This document shows, piece after piece, positions 46,944 to 55,550 of a DNA stretch of 64,000 bases (the stretch's first letter is position 1; each line of letters starts with the position of its first letter). The notes beneath the pieces are model-generated. The model saw only the letters and a program-made list of their open reading frames with translations. It was not told where the DNA came from and ran no database searches. A program made the translations under genes and the position numbers. The DNA comes from Alphaproteobacteria bacterium SS10 (lineage in GTDB: Bacteria; Pseudomonadota; Alphaproteobacteria; TMED2), in contig JAHCML010000003.1 in NCBI GenBank assembly GCA_019192455.1, forward strand, positions 1,452,160 to 1,516,159, given 5' to 3'.

Positions 46944-48103
46944 TAAAAGCCCGAAAATCCTCCAGGAACCGGGAAGGTGCCGTTCTGGACACTGTTTGTT
47001 CCAATTGGATTAAATCCACCAGACAAGCCAGGCTCCGGCACCACCGCCGGCATTGGCGGCAATGCTGGTTCGTCAGCCATCGCAATGCGCGTTGCAAAAA
47101 TCAGCCGAACATCCTCATCGCCATCTTCATGCCGCGCAACGACACGATCGGGCACGATCGAAGTGATCGTCCACCCACCCGGAATGCTATCGCCTTCTGA
47201 AACCTCAACTTCTCCCCCTTCTGCAATCACTAGATTAGCACGAAGGATACCACCTGTGCCACGTAGACGCTTAACCACCGGGGCGATTGGCTCTGGCTCA
47301 GGTTCTGGCTCAACAACCTCAATTTCCTCTGGCGCTGGCTCAGCGGCCGGCGCTGTAGATGGGGTGGACACACCAATCAAGCTCGCCAACTCATCTAAAT
47401 CGGCATCAAAAGCGGCACCAACCGTAGGATTGGGGTCTGCCACAAGCGATGTTGGAGATTCAACCGGCGCACCAGGCGCAACAATCAAACTGCCCTCACG
47501 AGGAACCGTACGCTCTACCCGTTGACGCTGCCGAACCTGGGCAGCGTCCACCGTGACACCAGCCGCTTCAGCTGCGCTGTCAGCCTCATTCTGAGCTGCT
47601 GCAGCCGCAGCTGCGGCCTCCTCAGCCTCTAAGGCCTGCTCTTCACGTTGAGTCTGAATTTCTAGCGAGCGCAACAAAGCCTCGCGCTGCGCGCGGAGCT
47701 CAGAGATCCGAAGATCCTCCTCAGCCTCACGAATAGCGCGCTGACGCTCCTCCTCTAGGACCGCCTTCTCCTCTTCCTCACGCAGACGCTCACGCGCCTC
47801 CCGCTCTTCGCGCTGAATTCGCTCACGGTCCAGACGACGATCCGCGTTCCGCTGCTCAAGCTCTTGCATCTGGAGATCCAACTCGCGGCGACGAAGCCTC
47901 AAATCTTCCAGGACAACCTCGCGCTCGAGGACCGAAATCTGGCGCTGCAGATCGGTTAGCTGACGGAACACAGAAGCATCGGGCGCGAACTGTGAGGCAT
48001 CGCCCTGCGCCAAGGCAGAAGCCCCGGGCACACTGATTGCAATCATCGCTGCGGCAACAACCGAGGCGACGGAAACACCTGAATAATAACGTTTTTCTAA
48101 CAT
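46943..48103 (-). CDS. pilP: PilP-like pilus protein with long coiled-coil
   Basis: A 386-residue protein placed at the PilP position between pilO and pilQ. A signal-like segment (GVSVASVVAAAMIAISVPGASALAQG) is followed by about 110 residues of Arg/Glu-rich coiled coil (LQRQISVLEREVVLEDLRLRRRELDLQMQELEQRNAD and EREARERLREEEEKAVLEEERQRAI). The C-terminal part carries VKRLRGTGGILRANLVIAEGGEVEVSEGDSIPGGWTITSIVPDRVVARHEDGDEDVRLIF, the small beta-fold of PilP-type proteins. R64 PilP is much shorter, so this is an enlarged version. GGAGGG lies 5 bases before ATG 48103, inside the pilO end; a longer frame from 48145 is rejected. Confidence 0.78.
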   Translation of the reverse strand: MLEKRYYSGVSVASVVAAAMIAISVPGASALAQGDASQFAPDASVFRQLTDLQRQISVLEREVVLEDLRLRRRELDLQMQELEQRNADRRLDRERIQREEREARERLREEEEKAVLEEERQRAIREAEEDLRISELRAQREALLRSLEIQTQREEQALEAEEAAAAAAAAQNEADSAAEAAGVTVDAAQVRQRQRVERTVPREGSLIVAPGAPVESPTSLVADPNPTVGAAFDADLDELASLIGVSTPSTAPAAEPAPEEIEVVEPEPEPEPIAPVVKRLRGTGGILRANLVIAEGGEVEVSEGDSIPGGWTITSIVPDRVVARHEDGDEDVRLIFATRIAMADEPALPPMPAVVPEPGLSGGFNPIGTNSVQNGTFPVPGGFSGF

Positions 48104-48104
48104 T

Positions 48105-49454
48105 TTAACCCTCCAGAGCGGCATTCTGCTGTTGGACTTCTTCATCGGTTAATTCTTCGTAAACCCTACCGGCATACGACCAGGTGGTTCCACCAATCTT
48201 ATAATCGGCCGAATCAACGATCATTCCAGGGAAGCGATCGAATATCTCAGCCCAAACAAGAGGCGGAAGCTCACTGGTAAAGCTGAAAGTAAAATGGGCC
48301 GGCGGACGCGGACGCGGCGCAAGCGTTGGGTCCTCATCTGGCGGCTTTGGCGGGCGCGCTACCTCGGTAAGGATCACACGGGACTCAAGCCCCTGAAATA
48401 ACTCAAGAAAGTTCTGGCGAATTTCTGGCAACTTCCAAGCCACCTGCTCACCCCTCGCCTCGCCATCCAGGCGGAGCGAACCACGCATATTATTGCCGGA
48501 GGCACCGATCGCGGGATCCGCAATGCCATCCAAGCCATATTGAGCAGACGCAATTGAACCACCAGGCACACGCGTCCAGGCGACCTGGGCGCGACTTTCG
48601 GTGCAACGCAGCGTCTGCATCGACCAACCGGGAACCTCGACCGACAGCCGGTCAAGAGCAGCAGCACAAGAGACAGCCCACTCCGACGGCAAGGAAGCAG
48701 CCTCCCAAATCCGGGCAACCGTCTCTTTATTTCTCAACGCCGCGAGCCGCTCAGCCTCCAGCCGCTCAGCTTCCTGGCGGGCGCGCAGAGCCTCCTGCTG
48801 CTTACGCATCAACTCTTCTTGGCGCGCAATCTCCTCCGCCCGCATCCCCTGGTAGATCGAATACCCGAGATAACCAAGGACACCGACACCAACAACAGAA
48901 GCCGCAGCCGCGATCTTCACCGACTTCGGCAAGCGGCTAAAGAAGTCATTCAGATAGGAGAGCTTAGGCTCCTCATGCCCCTGCAGCAGCTCGTCAAGCG
49001 GGGTGGTATCACCACCCATCCCCCACTCCTCAGGGGTAAACACTTGATCCCAGCCGCCACGAACGAACTCGGTCTCAAACCGGGTCCGCGGCTCATCCTC
49101 ATTGTCATAAAGAACATCACCATCCGGAAGGATGGCATCACGGCGAGAGGCGACAAACCACCAGCCATTATCAGTAGCAAACACCGCCAGCCAGTTACCG
49201 GTTAACGCATCCGCAAGGCACGCAGCCCCTGCAGGCATACCGGATTTATGGCCATAGCTGGTCCAGCCGATAGCCCACTGAGCGACGAAACCCTCGCGCA
49301 TGACAAAGAGGTCGGCCTGATTGACCTCCTGCTTTGCCGCGACCTTAGCTTCGCGCTTTGCTGTCTTAGGATCTTCAGCAGTCTGCCAGAACATGCCAAC
49401 GGCATATTCCTGGTCAGCGACTGAAATCGAACCCGATCGTTCCTGATCCTGCAT
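48105..49454 (-). CDS. pilO: Type IVb pilus PilO (PilO2-like) protein
   Basis: A 449-residue inner-membrane protein of the PilO2 family of R64-type pili. N-terminal blocks: YAVGMFWQTAEDPKTAKREAKVAAKQE and DNGWWFVASRRDAILPDGDVLYDNED fit the family's actin-like start; a membrane helix AAAASVVGVGVLGYLGYSIYQGM spans about residues 180-205, then a coiled-coil (RQEELMRKQQEALRARQEAERLEAERLAAL) and a periplasmic domain. Start ATG 49454 has AAGGGG 7 bases upstream. It sits between the pilN terminator-like hairpin and pilP, and its stop is 1 base from the pilP ATG, so translation of the two is coupled. Confidence 0.85.
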   Translation of the reverse strand: MQDQERSGSISVADQEYAVGMFWQTAEDPKTAKREAKVAAKQEVNQADLFVMREGFVAQWAIGWTSYGHKSGMPAGAACLADALTGNWLAVFATDNGWWFVASRRDAILPDGDVLYDNEDEPRTRFETEFVRGGWDQVFTPEEWGMGGDTTPLDELLQGHEEPKLSYLNDFFSRLPKSVKIAAAASVVGVGVLGYLGYSIYQGMRAEEIARQEELMRKQQEALRARQEAERLEAERLAALRNKETVARIWEAASLPSEWAVSCAAALDRLSVEVPGWSMQTLRCTESRAQVAWTRVPGGSIASAQYGLDGIADPAIGASGNNMRGSLRLDGEARGEQVAWKLPEIRQNFLELFQGLESRVILTEVARPPKPPDEDPTLAPRPRPPAHFTFSFTSELPPLVWAEIFDRFPGMIVDSADYKIGGTTWSYAGRVYEELTDEEVQQQNAALEG

Positions 49455-49596
49455 GCGAATCCCCTTAAATCAAGCCTAGCCCACTTGATTAGACGCACTA
49501 TAGCAGCAGGTTCACGGTAAGTCGGGGCGAAATTTGCCCCACCCATGCAGGATTCGTAGAGCGAGTCGTTTTAACAACACGCTTTTTAAACACCAA

Positions 49597-49628
49597 CGGG
49601 GCGCTCGCTAGTCTCAGCGAGCGCCCCG
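49597..49628 (-). terminator. Strong hairpin between pilN and pilO (possible attenuator)
   Basis: CGGGGCGCTCGCT (49597-49609) pairs perfectly with AGCGAGCGCCCCG (49616-49628). It is 23 bases past the pilN stop. The sequence after it on the minus strand is not T-rich (TTGGTGTTTAAAAAGC), so it may limit read-through or protect the upstream mRNA end rather than stop transcription fully. Confidence 0.6.
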
Positions 49629-49650
49629 CAAGGCCTAAAAGCACTACCGA

Positions 49651-51390
49651 TTACAGCAAATCACCACGCAGAAGCTCTCTAGAGTTCTGAATCTTTGGTG
49701 TAATCAGGACAACAACAATCTCACGGGCAACTTCGGCCGTTTTGGAGCCACCAAGAGCAATATTCTCTGGAACGCCCTGCCCAACCTCAGTTGTGTCGTT
49801 GCTAGCCTCTTCAAAACCAGCCAGTGCAAGGGTCTGACCGCTTCGAACGATGGCTTGTTGAATAAAGCTTGTGACATCAACCGTCGGGATCTGCACGGCC
49901 GCCGCGCTATCCCCAAGCCCCAAGGCCACATTCACCAGGGAGACTAGTTCACTAATGTTGATGGCATACTGAAGCACAACACCACCATCGGCGAGGATCT
50001 TTGGCGTCATCTCAATCGAGAAACCGGTCACCAAATCCTCGACTGTTGCCGTAATCGTCGTTGTGTCGCCACCATCGCCGCCATCTTCAGTTTCTTCCTC
50101 GACCTCGGCAATAAACCGGGTTTGGGTCACCTGCTGGAACGGAACTGTCATGCCATTTGTGGTCACGAGCGTCACAGAGTTCACAACCGAGGCCTTCTCC
50201 TCACGGGCAATTGCCCGTGCTGTTGCCCGACTGCCAGCAATGCTGTCGAGGTTCTCGCTCCCGCCAACAATTGGATCGAGGACCAAGGCAGAAATCGCAC
50301 CAGTGGATGCCACAGGATCAAGCGACGTACCTGGTGTAGTCGTTGTGACCTGAAGCGCATTCTCCAAGAACAGGGAAAGATCGAAATCAATAGCATCTGA
50401 CTGCTCAAGCTCGATTGATAGAACCTGTACATTCAGCGATATCTGGCGAGACAGCTTCTCGTTCTGCTCTGTAATGAATTCAGCGACTAGATCGAGAACA
50501 TGCGGACGGGCAGACACCGATAGCGTGCCACTGGAGGGCGAAACGGCTACCTGGCCATTCGTCCCCACCAGGCCAATCACCTGCTCAGAGATCTCATTGA
50601 ACATGTCGGTGGCAGTGCTTCTGCTTGCCTCAATGCTGGATGAGAGACCAAAGCCACCCGTGTCGGCATCACCAGATGCCGTCGTCCCGACCGTTGTATT
50701 GGTATCGAGGATCGAAGCGAGTGCCAAAAGGGTGAAGACCCGGGTCTCTAGCTCAAAGAAGCGGATCGTATTGTTCTTGTACTCCCAGTTTGTATTGAAC
50801 CGGGTGGACAACAAATCCAAAAGCCCACCAAGGGGGCCGGAATAAGACAGCTGAATAGTATCGCCGCTTGGCTCAACGAATGAGCCACCACCAAATCCAA
50901 CTGGTGCGGGCGCACCACCTGGCGCACCAAACCCACCAGCAGCACCAAACCCGCCAGCAGCACCGAAACCAGCTCCCAGTGTTGGATCACCGGGGATCGG
51001 CGCAGCACCGCCAAACTCATCAACCGTGAAGTCGATCAGTACCGGGATACCCGTCAGGGTAGTGATTTCCGTCGCGATATCCTGAATGCCCAGCGGCTCT
51101 GCTGAGATCAGGGTCACCATATCGGTGGACCGTGGTAGCGGGTCGCCCTTAGCGATGCGAACACTATTGCCACCAAGCCAGATACCGTCATCGGTCTGAA
51201 CCGTATCAGGGGCACGCAGCGGACCAGGCCGCTCAACAAAGCGGTCCAATGTCACCCGCGCCTCAGCGGCATCAACCTGCATCGCAACTTCGGCTGCGTT
51301 GAAGGCTTGGCAACCGGTCAGGACAACGACACCAGCCAGCAATCCAACTGCGTGGCGGCCCAAGCCCGATAAATGCTTCATGTTTTTCAT
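49651..51390 (-). CDS. pilN: Type IVb pilus secretin PilN (lipoprotein)
   Basis: A 579-residue outer-membrane secretin. A lipoprotein signal peptide (GLLAGVVVLTGCQAF) has the lipobox LTGC. After an N0-like domain (QDIATEITTLTGIPVLID) there is a Gly/Ala-rich tandem repeat (GFGAAGGFGAAGGFGAPGG, about residues 130-150). The C-terminal secretin domain has SRQISLNVQVLSIELEQSDAIDFD, KASVVNSVTLVTTNGMTVPFQQVTQT, EMTPKILADGGVVLQYAI and RSGQTLALAGFEE with REIVVVLITPKI. This order is typical of the PilN/BfpB group. AGGA lies 9 bases before ATG 51390. It is 5 bases after the PilL-like gene stop. Confidence 0.93.
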   Translation of the reverse strand: MKNMKHLSGLGRHAVGLLAGVVVLTGCQAFNAAEVAMQVDAAEARVTLDRFVERPGPLRAPDTVQTDDGIWLGGNSVRIAKGDPLPRSTDMVTLISAEPLGIQDIATEITTLTGIPVLIDFTVDEFGGAAPIPGDPTLGAGFGAAGGFGAAGGFGAPGGAPAPVGFGGGSFVEPSGDTIQLSYSGPLGGLLDLLSTRFNTNWEYKNNTIRFFELETRVFTLLALASILDTNTTVGTTASGDADTGGFGLSSSIEASRSTATDMFNEISEQVIGLVGTNGQVAVSPSSGTLSVSARPHVLDLVAEFITEQNEKLSRQISLNVQVLSIELEQSDAIDFDLSLFLENALQVTTTTPGTSLDPVASTGAISALVLDPIVGGSENLDSIAGSRATARAIAREEKASVVNSVTLVTTNGMTVPFQQVTQTRFIAEVEEETEDGGDGGDTTTITATVEDLVTGFSIEMTPKILADGGVVLQYAINISELVSLVNVALGLGDSAAAVQIPTVDVTSFIQQAIVRSGQTLALAGFEEASNDTTEVGQGVPENIALGGSKTAEVAREIVVVLITPKIQNSRELLRGDLL

Positions 51391-51395
51391 GATGA

Positions 51396-52109
51396 TTAAT
51401 CCTGTTTATCAGTGCCGCTGGTCACGACAATGACGCGGTTACCTTTGAAGACTGTTGCCCGAACTGGTGGCTCTGCGCGCGAGAACGCACGGATCAGGTT
51501 AGAGGCCGCGGTCTGGAAATCGCCGTAGAACTCGGCTGAGGCACGAAGTGGGTAATCCCGCTCCGTTTCCCAAGCGATGACCCAGCCGGACTGGCCGCTC
51601 CACTCATCCAGTGTTTGGCGAAGCGTTGAACCACCGAGCGCGGTCCAGGCTGGCACTTCCTCAGGGCCGGCGAGCTGCCCCTCACCGAAGCTTGCCAAGG
51701 CCTGCTCTTCTGGTGATGCAACCCGTGGCGCCGCCCGCACAACCATGAGGCTGCCCTGGCCATCCTCAACGAAAGAGAGGCCAAGTGGGGCAACCGCCTC
51801 GGTCAGTACGTCACGCCATGGACGACCGCCTGCCCAAGATGTCGTTGCGGTTCGATCGACATCGAACTCAAAGACCACCTGGAAGCGGGGTGGCACCACC
51901 TGCGCGACCACGAGATCGAGCGGTAGATCCTTACCGAAACCCTCAACAAGGGCCTCATCCTCGCCGGTGCCACCAATGGGCTCCGGTGGCCGATCCACAA
52001 TTTCAAATCCAGCCAATGCTGGCATCCCGGACATATTCAGCCCGATAGCCAAAACGGCAGCAGCTGGTATGGCGACAGCGCCCGCCATGAGCTTCGTGAG
52101 ACGGTTCAT
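51396..52109 (-). CDS. PilL/TcpQ-like pilus protein
   Basis: A 237-residue secreted protein. It starts MNRLTKLMAGAVAIPAAAVLAIGLNMSGMPALAG, a signal peptide. The rest has two repeats like the TcpQ/PilL C-terminal domain: RPWRDVLTEAVAPLGLSFVEDGQGSLMVVRA and GSTLRQTLDEWSGQSGWVIAWETERDYPLRASAEFYGDFQTAASNLIRAFSRAEPPVRATVFKGNRVIVV, the latter a clear TcpQ block. Such proteins are found with the PilN secretin and are thought to help its assembly. The stop is 5 bases from pilN; its ATG (52109) overlaps the previous stop (TGATG). A GTG at 52112 is the alternative start. Confidence 0.82.
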   Translation of the reverse strand: MNRLTKLMAGAVAIPAAAVLAIGLNMSGMPALAGFEIVDRPPEPIGGTGEDEALVEGFGKDLPLDLVVAQVVPPRFQVVFEFDVDRTATTSWAGGRPWRDVLTEAVAPLGLSFVEDGQGSLMVVRAAPRVASPEEQALASFGEGQLAGPEEVPAWTALGGSTLRQTLDEWSGQSGWVIAWETERDYPLRASAEFYGDFQTAASNLIRAFSRAEPPVRATVFKGNRVIVVTSGTDKQD

Positions 52110-52378
52110 CACCGGTCATCTCCTTTTGCATCGCCATTCAGGCTAGGCAGCGGAATACCGCCACCAATCAATCCACTTGCGTCATACGGGTCGCCATCGA
52201 AGGCGCCCTCTTCTTGCATCCGGCCATCACTATTGCGGCGGCGCTGTTCTTCAACAAAGCCACGCAGCAAGGTGCGCCTCACCCATTCCGCCCGACGCGG
52301 CATGGCCGCATAGGCATCCAAGAAATCACATTCAACCGGCACGTCAGGCCGAAGGTGAATGACCACTCGCTTGCTCAT
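52109..52378 (-). CDS. Small basic protein, possibly ribbon-helix-helix
   Basis: An 89-residue protein between icmT and the PilL-like gene. It begins MSKRVVIHLRPDVPVECDFLDAYAAMPRRAEWVRRTLLRGF, with a strand followed by two helices, the outline of a ribbon-helix-helix DNA-binding fold. The remaining residues are acidic/glycine-rich and disordered. A strong GGGAGG lies about 8 bases before ATG 52378, and the stop overlaps the next start, so it is a real translated gene. The function may be regulation or relaxosome-like DNA binding, but this is only inference from predicted fold. Confidence 0.6.
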   Translation of the reverse strand: MSKRVVIHLRPDVPVECDFLDAYAAMPRRAEWVRRTLLRGFVEEQRRRNSDGRMQEEGAFDGDPYDASGLIGGGIPLPSLNGDAKGDDR

Positions 52379-52475
52379 CGATGGCCTCCCGCGGTCCGTC
52401 CCGGTGACTGCTGTTCAGTTGGTTTCCAACTCATCATCAATGCTCTCATCCCGGCCCAAGACTGGGCCACCGCTC

Positions 52476-52742
52476 CTACTTCCGATAATCCACATGGTGC
52501 CGACGCTCCCACCACGGCACGGCTGGCCGAACCTCGCCGGCAATCCAGGCGCGACCCGCCCTAATCGCGGCAGGCACGGTAAGGCCCTTACGCTCCAAAA
52601 ACGTAAACAGGGTCGCCGTGCCAACGGCCAACATGAAGGTCCAGGTCTCGGCATGCATGATGAACAAGAGCAACGGGATCGTTGCCCGGGCATCGATGCC
52701 GAAGAACCGCATGGGTCGCATGGTGTCGCGCCAGTGAGCCAT
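52476..52742 (-). CDS. icmT: Type IVB secretion protein IcmT
   Basis: An 88-residue inner membrane protein, matching IcmT (TraK of IncI plasmids). The start MAHWRDTMRPMRFFGIDARATIPLLLFIMHAETWTFMLAV and the end GEVRPAVPWWERRHHVDYR follow the Legionella IcmT pattern (MAHWRD...DARA.FPLLLFLLH...WTF and TAVPWW). One hydrophobic segment is visible. GGGAGG lies near the end of dotB, before ATG 52742, with only 2 bases between the genes. In Legionella icmT is in another group; here it follows dotB. Confidence 0.92.
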   Translation of the reverse strand: MAHWRDTMRPMRFFGIDARATIPLLLFIMHAETWTFMLAVGTATLFTFLERKGLTVPAAIRAGRAWIAGEVRPAVPWWERRHHVDYRK

Positions 52743-52744
52743 GG

Positions 52745-53902
52745 TTAGTGACCTCCCGCCTCGGCGCGCGCCGTTACAAGTTTCAGCGTCCGTTCGTCGA
52801 TGACGCCTTGCTCAAACACTTTTCGAGCCGCCATCTCCATGGTCTGACCGCGCTCTTTCAGCAGTTGCCGCGACGCATCGGGCCAATCGTCCACATCAAA
52901 CTGGAGCATCTTGTCCCGGACATACTCGTCAAAGACCAAGTACTCCCGGATCGCGACCCGGTTGCCGTCAATCGTTCGAAGCAGCGCCTGGGTGATCACC
53001 ATGCGCAGGGATTCCATAAGATCGATCGCGCGGCCTTGCCGCTCCTCAGCGGGGAAAACCGCACTCATCCGTCGGATGGTCTCTGCAACGCCATTCGCGT
53101 GAACCGTTGAGAAAACCAAGTGACCCGTCAGGCTGGCCTCACCACAGGCGGCGATAGTTTCAGCATCCCGCGCCTCACCAACGAGAATGATGGTCGGCTT
53201 ACGACGCAGCGCATTACGAACACCGGCCGCAAAGCTTGGTAGGTGACGCGGGATCTCGGTTTGAGAGATGATCGTCGAGGGCCCAGCCACATTGTCGTAG
53301 ACGAATTCAATCGGCGCTTCGTAGGTCAGGATCTTGTGGTTGGCATCAGGATCTTCGGCTAGACCGCGGATCATCCCCGCAAGCAGCGTACTCTTACCCG
53401 AACCGGTTGGGCCGGTGACGAGCACCATGCCTTGTCGCGGTGAGTAGTTTTCAACGATCTCCGGCTCAACATTCATTGATGAGAGCTTGGGTGGATCTTC
53501 CGGCAAGGTACGGGCCGTGATCTGAATGCCGTCGGTACCATCAACAAGAATACCGGTCGCATTGATACGGAAGCGATAACGCTGGTTACGACTAACCTTC
53601 ACCTCATAGGCGATATCGATGTCTCGACCAGACGCAATCTGGGCCGCACCGTTGGGGCCATAAATCCGGTTCAGAACATCGACAACCTCAGCCGGGCTCA
53701 ACCGCCGCTTAGTCACCGGTTGGATACGGCCATAAACATCGGCCCAAACCGGCTGCCCGGTTTGGTACGTGATATCTGAGGCCTGAATTTCGAAGCACCA
53801 TTTGAAGACATCATCGATGGCGTCGTCGGAGAGCCGGCTTGGCTCAACCAGCATCATCGCTGACTTTTTCTTCAGGCGAACACCCTTCACCGGCTTGTTC
53901 AT
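52745..53902 (-). CDS. dotB: Type IVB secretion ATPase DotB
   Basis: A 385-residue hexameric ATPase of the PilT family that powers Dot/Icm transfer. The Walker A is VTGPTGSGKSTLLAGMI near residue 167; Asp box YEAPIEF; Walker B ILVGEARDAETIA; His box TGHLVFSTVHANGVAETIRRM. The N-terminal PAS-like domain (IQASDITYQTGQPVWADVYGRI) fits DotB. R64 TraJ is the homologue. Its ATG overlaps the dotC stop by 4 bases, so it is co-translated with dotC. Confidence 0.96.
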   Translation of the reverse strand: MNKPVKGVRLKKKSAMMLVEPSRLSDDAIDDVFKWCFEIQASDITYQTGQPVWADVYGRIQPVTKRRLSPAEVVDVLNRIYGPNGAAQIASGRDIDIAYEVKVSRNQRYRFRINATGILVDGTDGIQITARTLPEDPPKLSSMNVEPEIVENYSPRQGMVLVTGPTGSGKSTLLAGMIRGLAEDPDANHKILTYEAPIEFVYDNVAGPSTIISQTEIPRHLPSFAAGVRNALRRKPTIILVGEARDAETIAACGEASLTGHLVFSTVHANGVAETIRRMSAVFPAEERQGRAIDLMESLRMVITQALLRTIDGNRVAIREYLVFDEYVRDKMLQFDVDDWPDASRQLLKERGQTMEMAARKVFEQGVIDERTLKLVTARAEAGGH

Positions 53903-54783
53903 GATTTCGGCCTCACCACCACTGGTGTCCAGGTGCTGGACCGTTCATTCAAGCGTGCAGGTACGGTGATCCGTACCAGGCGATCACCAATCTTCAGCTC
54001 ATTACCACCGCCGGTAACACCACGGTCAGCTGCGGCGAAGTACATTTCAGACAGGATGCCCTGGGCCACCAGCGCACGGTAGCGGACCATGCCAGCGACA
54101 TCGCGCTCCAGCTTGGCCAGATCAGCCTCAAAAATATCCTCAGCCTGGGCAATGCCTTGCTTCCAGCCCTCGGCCACATAGCGGCGCCAGACTGTGCGTT
54201 CCTCATCCGTCTTTGGCAGGATTTCAGCGGCCGGCATCTCCACCTCATCCCAGGTGCGGACAAGATAATCACGCCAGTTGGGCATGGTGGTTACGATGCG
54301 CCCCGGTTGCACGATGCGGTAGATCGTGTCGGCGGATGAAGCCACCTGTCCGTCACCGGAAACACGGTAGAGGTCCAATACCTCATTAACGATTGGCGGC
54401 ATGACGATCGAACCGTTCGGTGCGGTGATCGCTAGGCGTTGTAACTGGAAAATACGGTTCAGCTGAAGCTCATGACGCTCCAGCATCGCATTAATCTGGA
54501 AAGAACGTCGGGCTAGCCCCGCTTGCGCGCCAACCATAAGTGCAGCATCGCGCAGACCCTCAAACAGGACCGGGCCAAGATTGTCTTCATCAATCTCGGC
54601 GGCAAGCTCCTGCAAGGTCGTGAGCTCAAGCGGCTCAGCCAAATCAGGTGCCAATGCTTCAGGCAGATCGACCCGCAACCGCGGCGGATCTTCGGCATGA
54701 CCGCACGCAGCAAGCAACACACCGGCGATCAGCACCAGTGGAAGCCATGACATACTGCGAGGGTTACGCCTAGTTAGGGCCAT
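53899..54783 (-). CDS. dotC: Type IVB secretion lipoprotein DotC
   Basis: A 294-residue outer-membrane lipoprotein of the core complex (TraI homologue). The signal peptide LPLVLIAGVLLAACGH has the lipobox LLAAC. DotC signatures include LGPVLFEGLRDAALMVGAQAGLARRSFQINAML, VNEVLDLYRVSGDGQVASSADTIYRIVQPGRIVTTMPNWRDYLVR and EGWKQGIAQAEDIFEADLAKLERDVAGMVRYRALVAQGILSEMY. GAGG lies 6 bases before ATG 54783, inside the dotD end (14-base overlap). In Legionella dotD-dotC-dotB has the same order. Confidence 0.95.
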   Translation of the reverse strand: MALTRRNPRSMSWLPLVLIAGVLLAACGHAEDPPRLRVDLPEALAPDLAEPLELTTLQELAAEIDEDNLGPVLFEGLRDAALMVGAQAGLARRSFQINAMLERHELQLNRIFQLQRLAITAPNGSIVMPPIVNEVLDLYRVSGDGQVASSADTIYRIVQPGRIVTTMPNWRDYLVRTWDEVEMPAAEILPKTDEERTVWRRYVAEGWKQGIAQAEDIFEADLAKLERDVAGMVRYRALVAQGILSEMYFAAADRGVTGGGNELKIGDRLVRITVPARLNERSSTWTPVVVRPKS

Positions 54784-55312
54784 ATCGGACCTCAATTCGG
54801 CGCTGGGCTACATCAACCGAAACCAGTGCACGGCCTGTCGCCTGATAACCAACATTGCGGAGTATCTCGACCAAGCTCTCATTATCGCGAGTGATATCAA
54901 CGACGATTGGCACGGTCGGTTGATCGCCAACGGTGCGGAATTCATACCCACCCTCAGCAGCAATCCTTGCCACCAGCGATGCCAGCGGTCCGTTCCAATC
55001 AATATTAGCCTTGCGGTCCAGCCCCGGCGGCGCCTGTGCCACCCGCCCCGGGTCAGGCACTGGCGTTCTCGTCTGTTCAACTAAAGACAGACGATCTAAG
55101 GCCGTTGATGTACGCTCTGCGGCTGCAAGTAACGACTGGGACACAGGGTCCAAGGTCGTCACGACCGAGGGCGGTGAAATCGCTGCTGCCGTTTCAAATG
55201 GTGCCGGCACGCCGGTGCAACCGGACACGCCGATTGCCATCGCGGCCATGGCCGCCACCCCTCGCAGCTTGCTCAATACTTTGCTCACAGTGCGGGCCTC
55301 GCCCTCAAACAT
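54770..55312 (-). CDS. dotD: Type IVB secretion lipoprotein DotD
   Basis: A 180-residue lipoprotein of the Dot/Icm core complex (TraH homologue). The signal peptide MAAMAIGVSGCTG gives the lipidated Cys at lipobox GVSGC. The C-terminal N0-like domain is NGPLASLVARIAAEGGYEFRTVGDQPTVPIVVDITRDNESLVEILRNVGYQATGRALVSVDVAQRRIEVRYG, the typical DotD region. A start at 55312 (MFEGEART) is used; a GTG at 55288 (MSKVLSKLRGV) is a shorter choice with a better signal peptide. It is the first of dotD-dotC-dotB. Confidence 0.9.
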   Translation of the reverse strand: MFEGEARTVSKVLSKLRGVAAMAAMAIGVSGCTGVPAPFETAAAISPPSVVTTLDPVSQSLLAAAERTSTALDRLSLVEQTRTPVPDPGRVAQAPPGLDRKANIDWNGPLASLVARIAAEGGYEFRTVGDQPTVPIVVDITRDNESLVEILRNVGYQATGRALVSVDVAQRRIEVRYGPN

Positions 55313-55460
55313 CCCTTCTCAGATATGTGATCGGATCGAAATCACCCTAAGCTGTCAATCGCGGTACCGCCCCGGATAGCCAATGTTCAAAAAGTGCACT
55401 GTAAAGTGCAGTTGTTATCCACAAAATGCCCGAGTCGGGCCGGATTCGCCCGCCCAAACA

Positions 55461-55490
55461 CAAAGAAGGCCACCAAATGATTTGATGGCC
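55461..55490 (-). terminator. Terminator after dotO/icmB
   Basis: On the minus strand GGCCATCAAA and TTTGGTGGCC (with a wobble pair) form a 10-bp stem around TCA, followed by TTCTTTGTG. It is about 60 bases past the dotO stop and 150 before the dotD start. The rest of this gap shows nothing else named. Confidence 0.8.
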
Positions 55491-55550
55491 AAACTTCAAA
55501 AAGTTGAAAATTTTAGAGCGAGTCGTGTCGGAGACTCTGTTTCAAGCACG

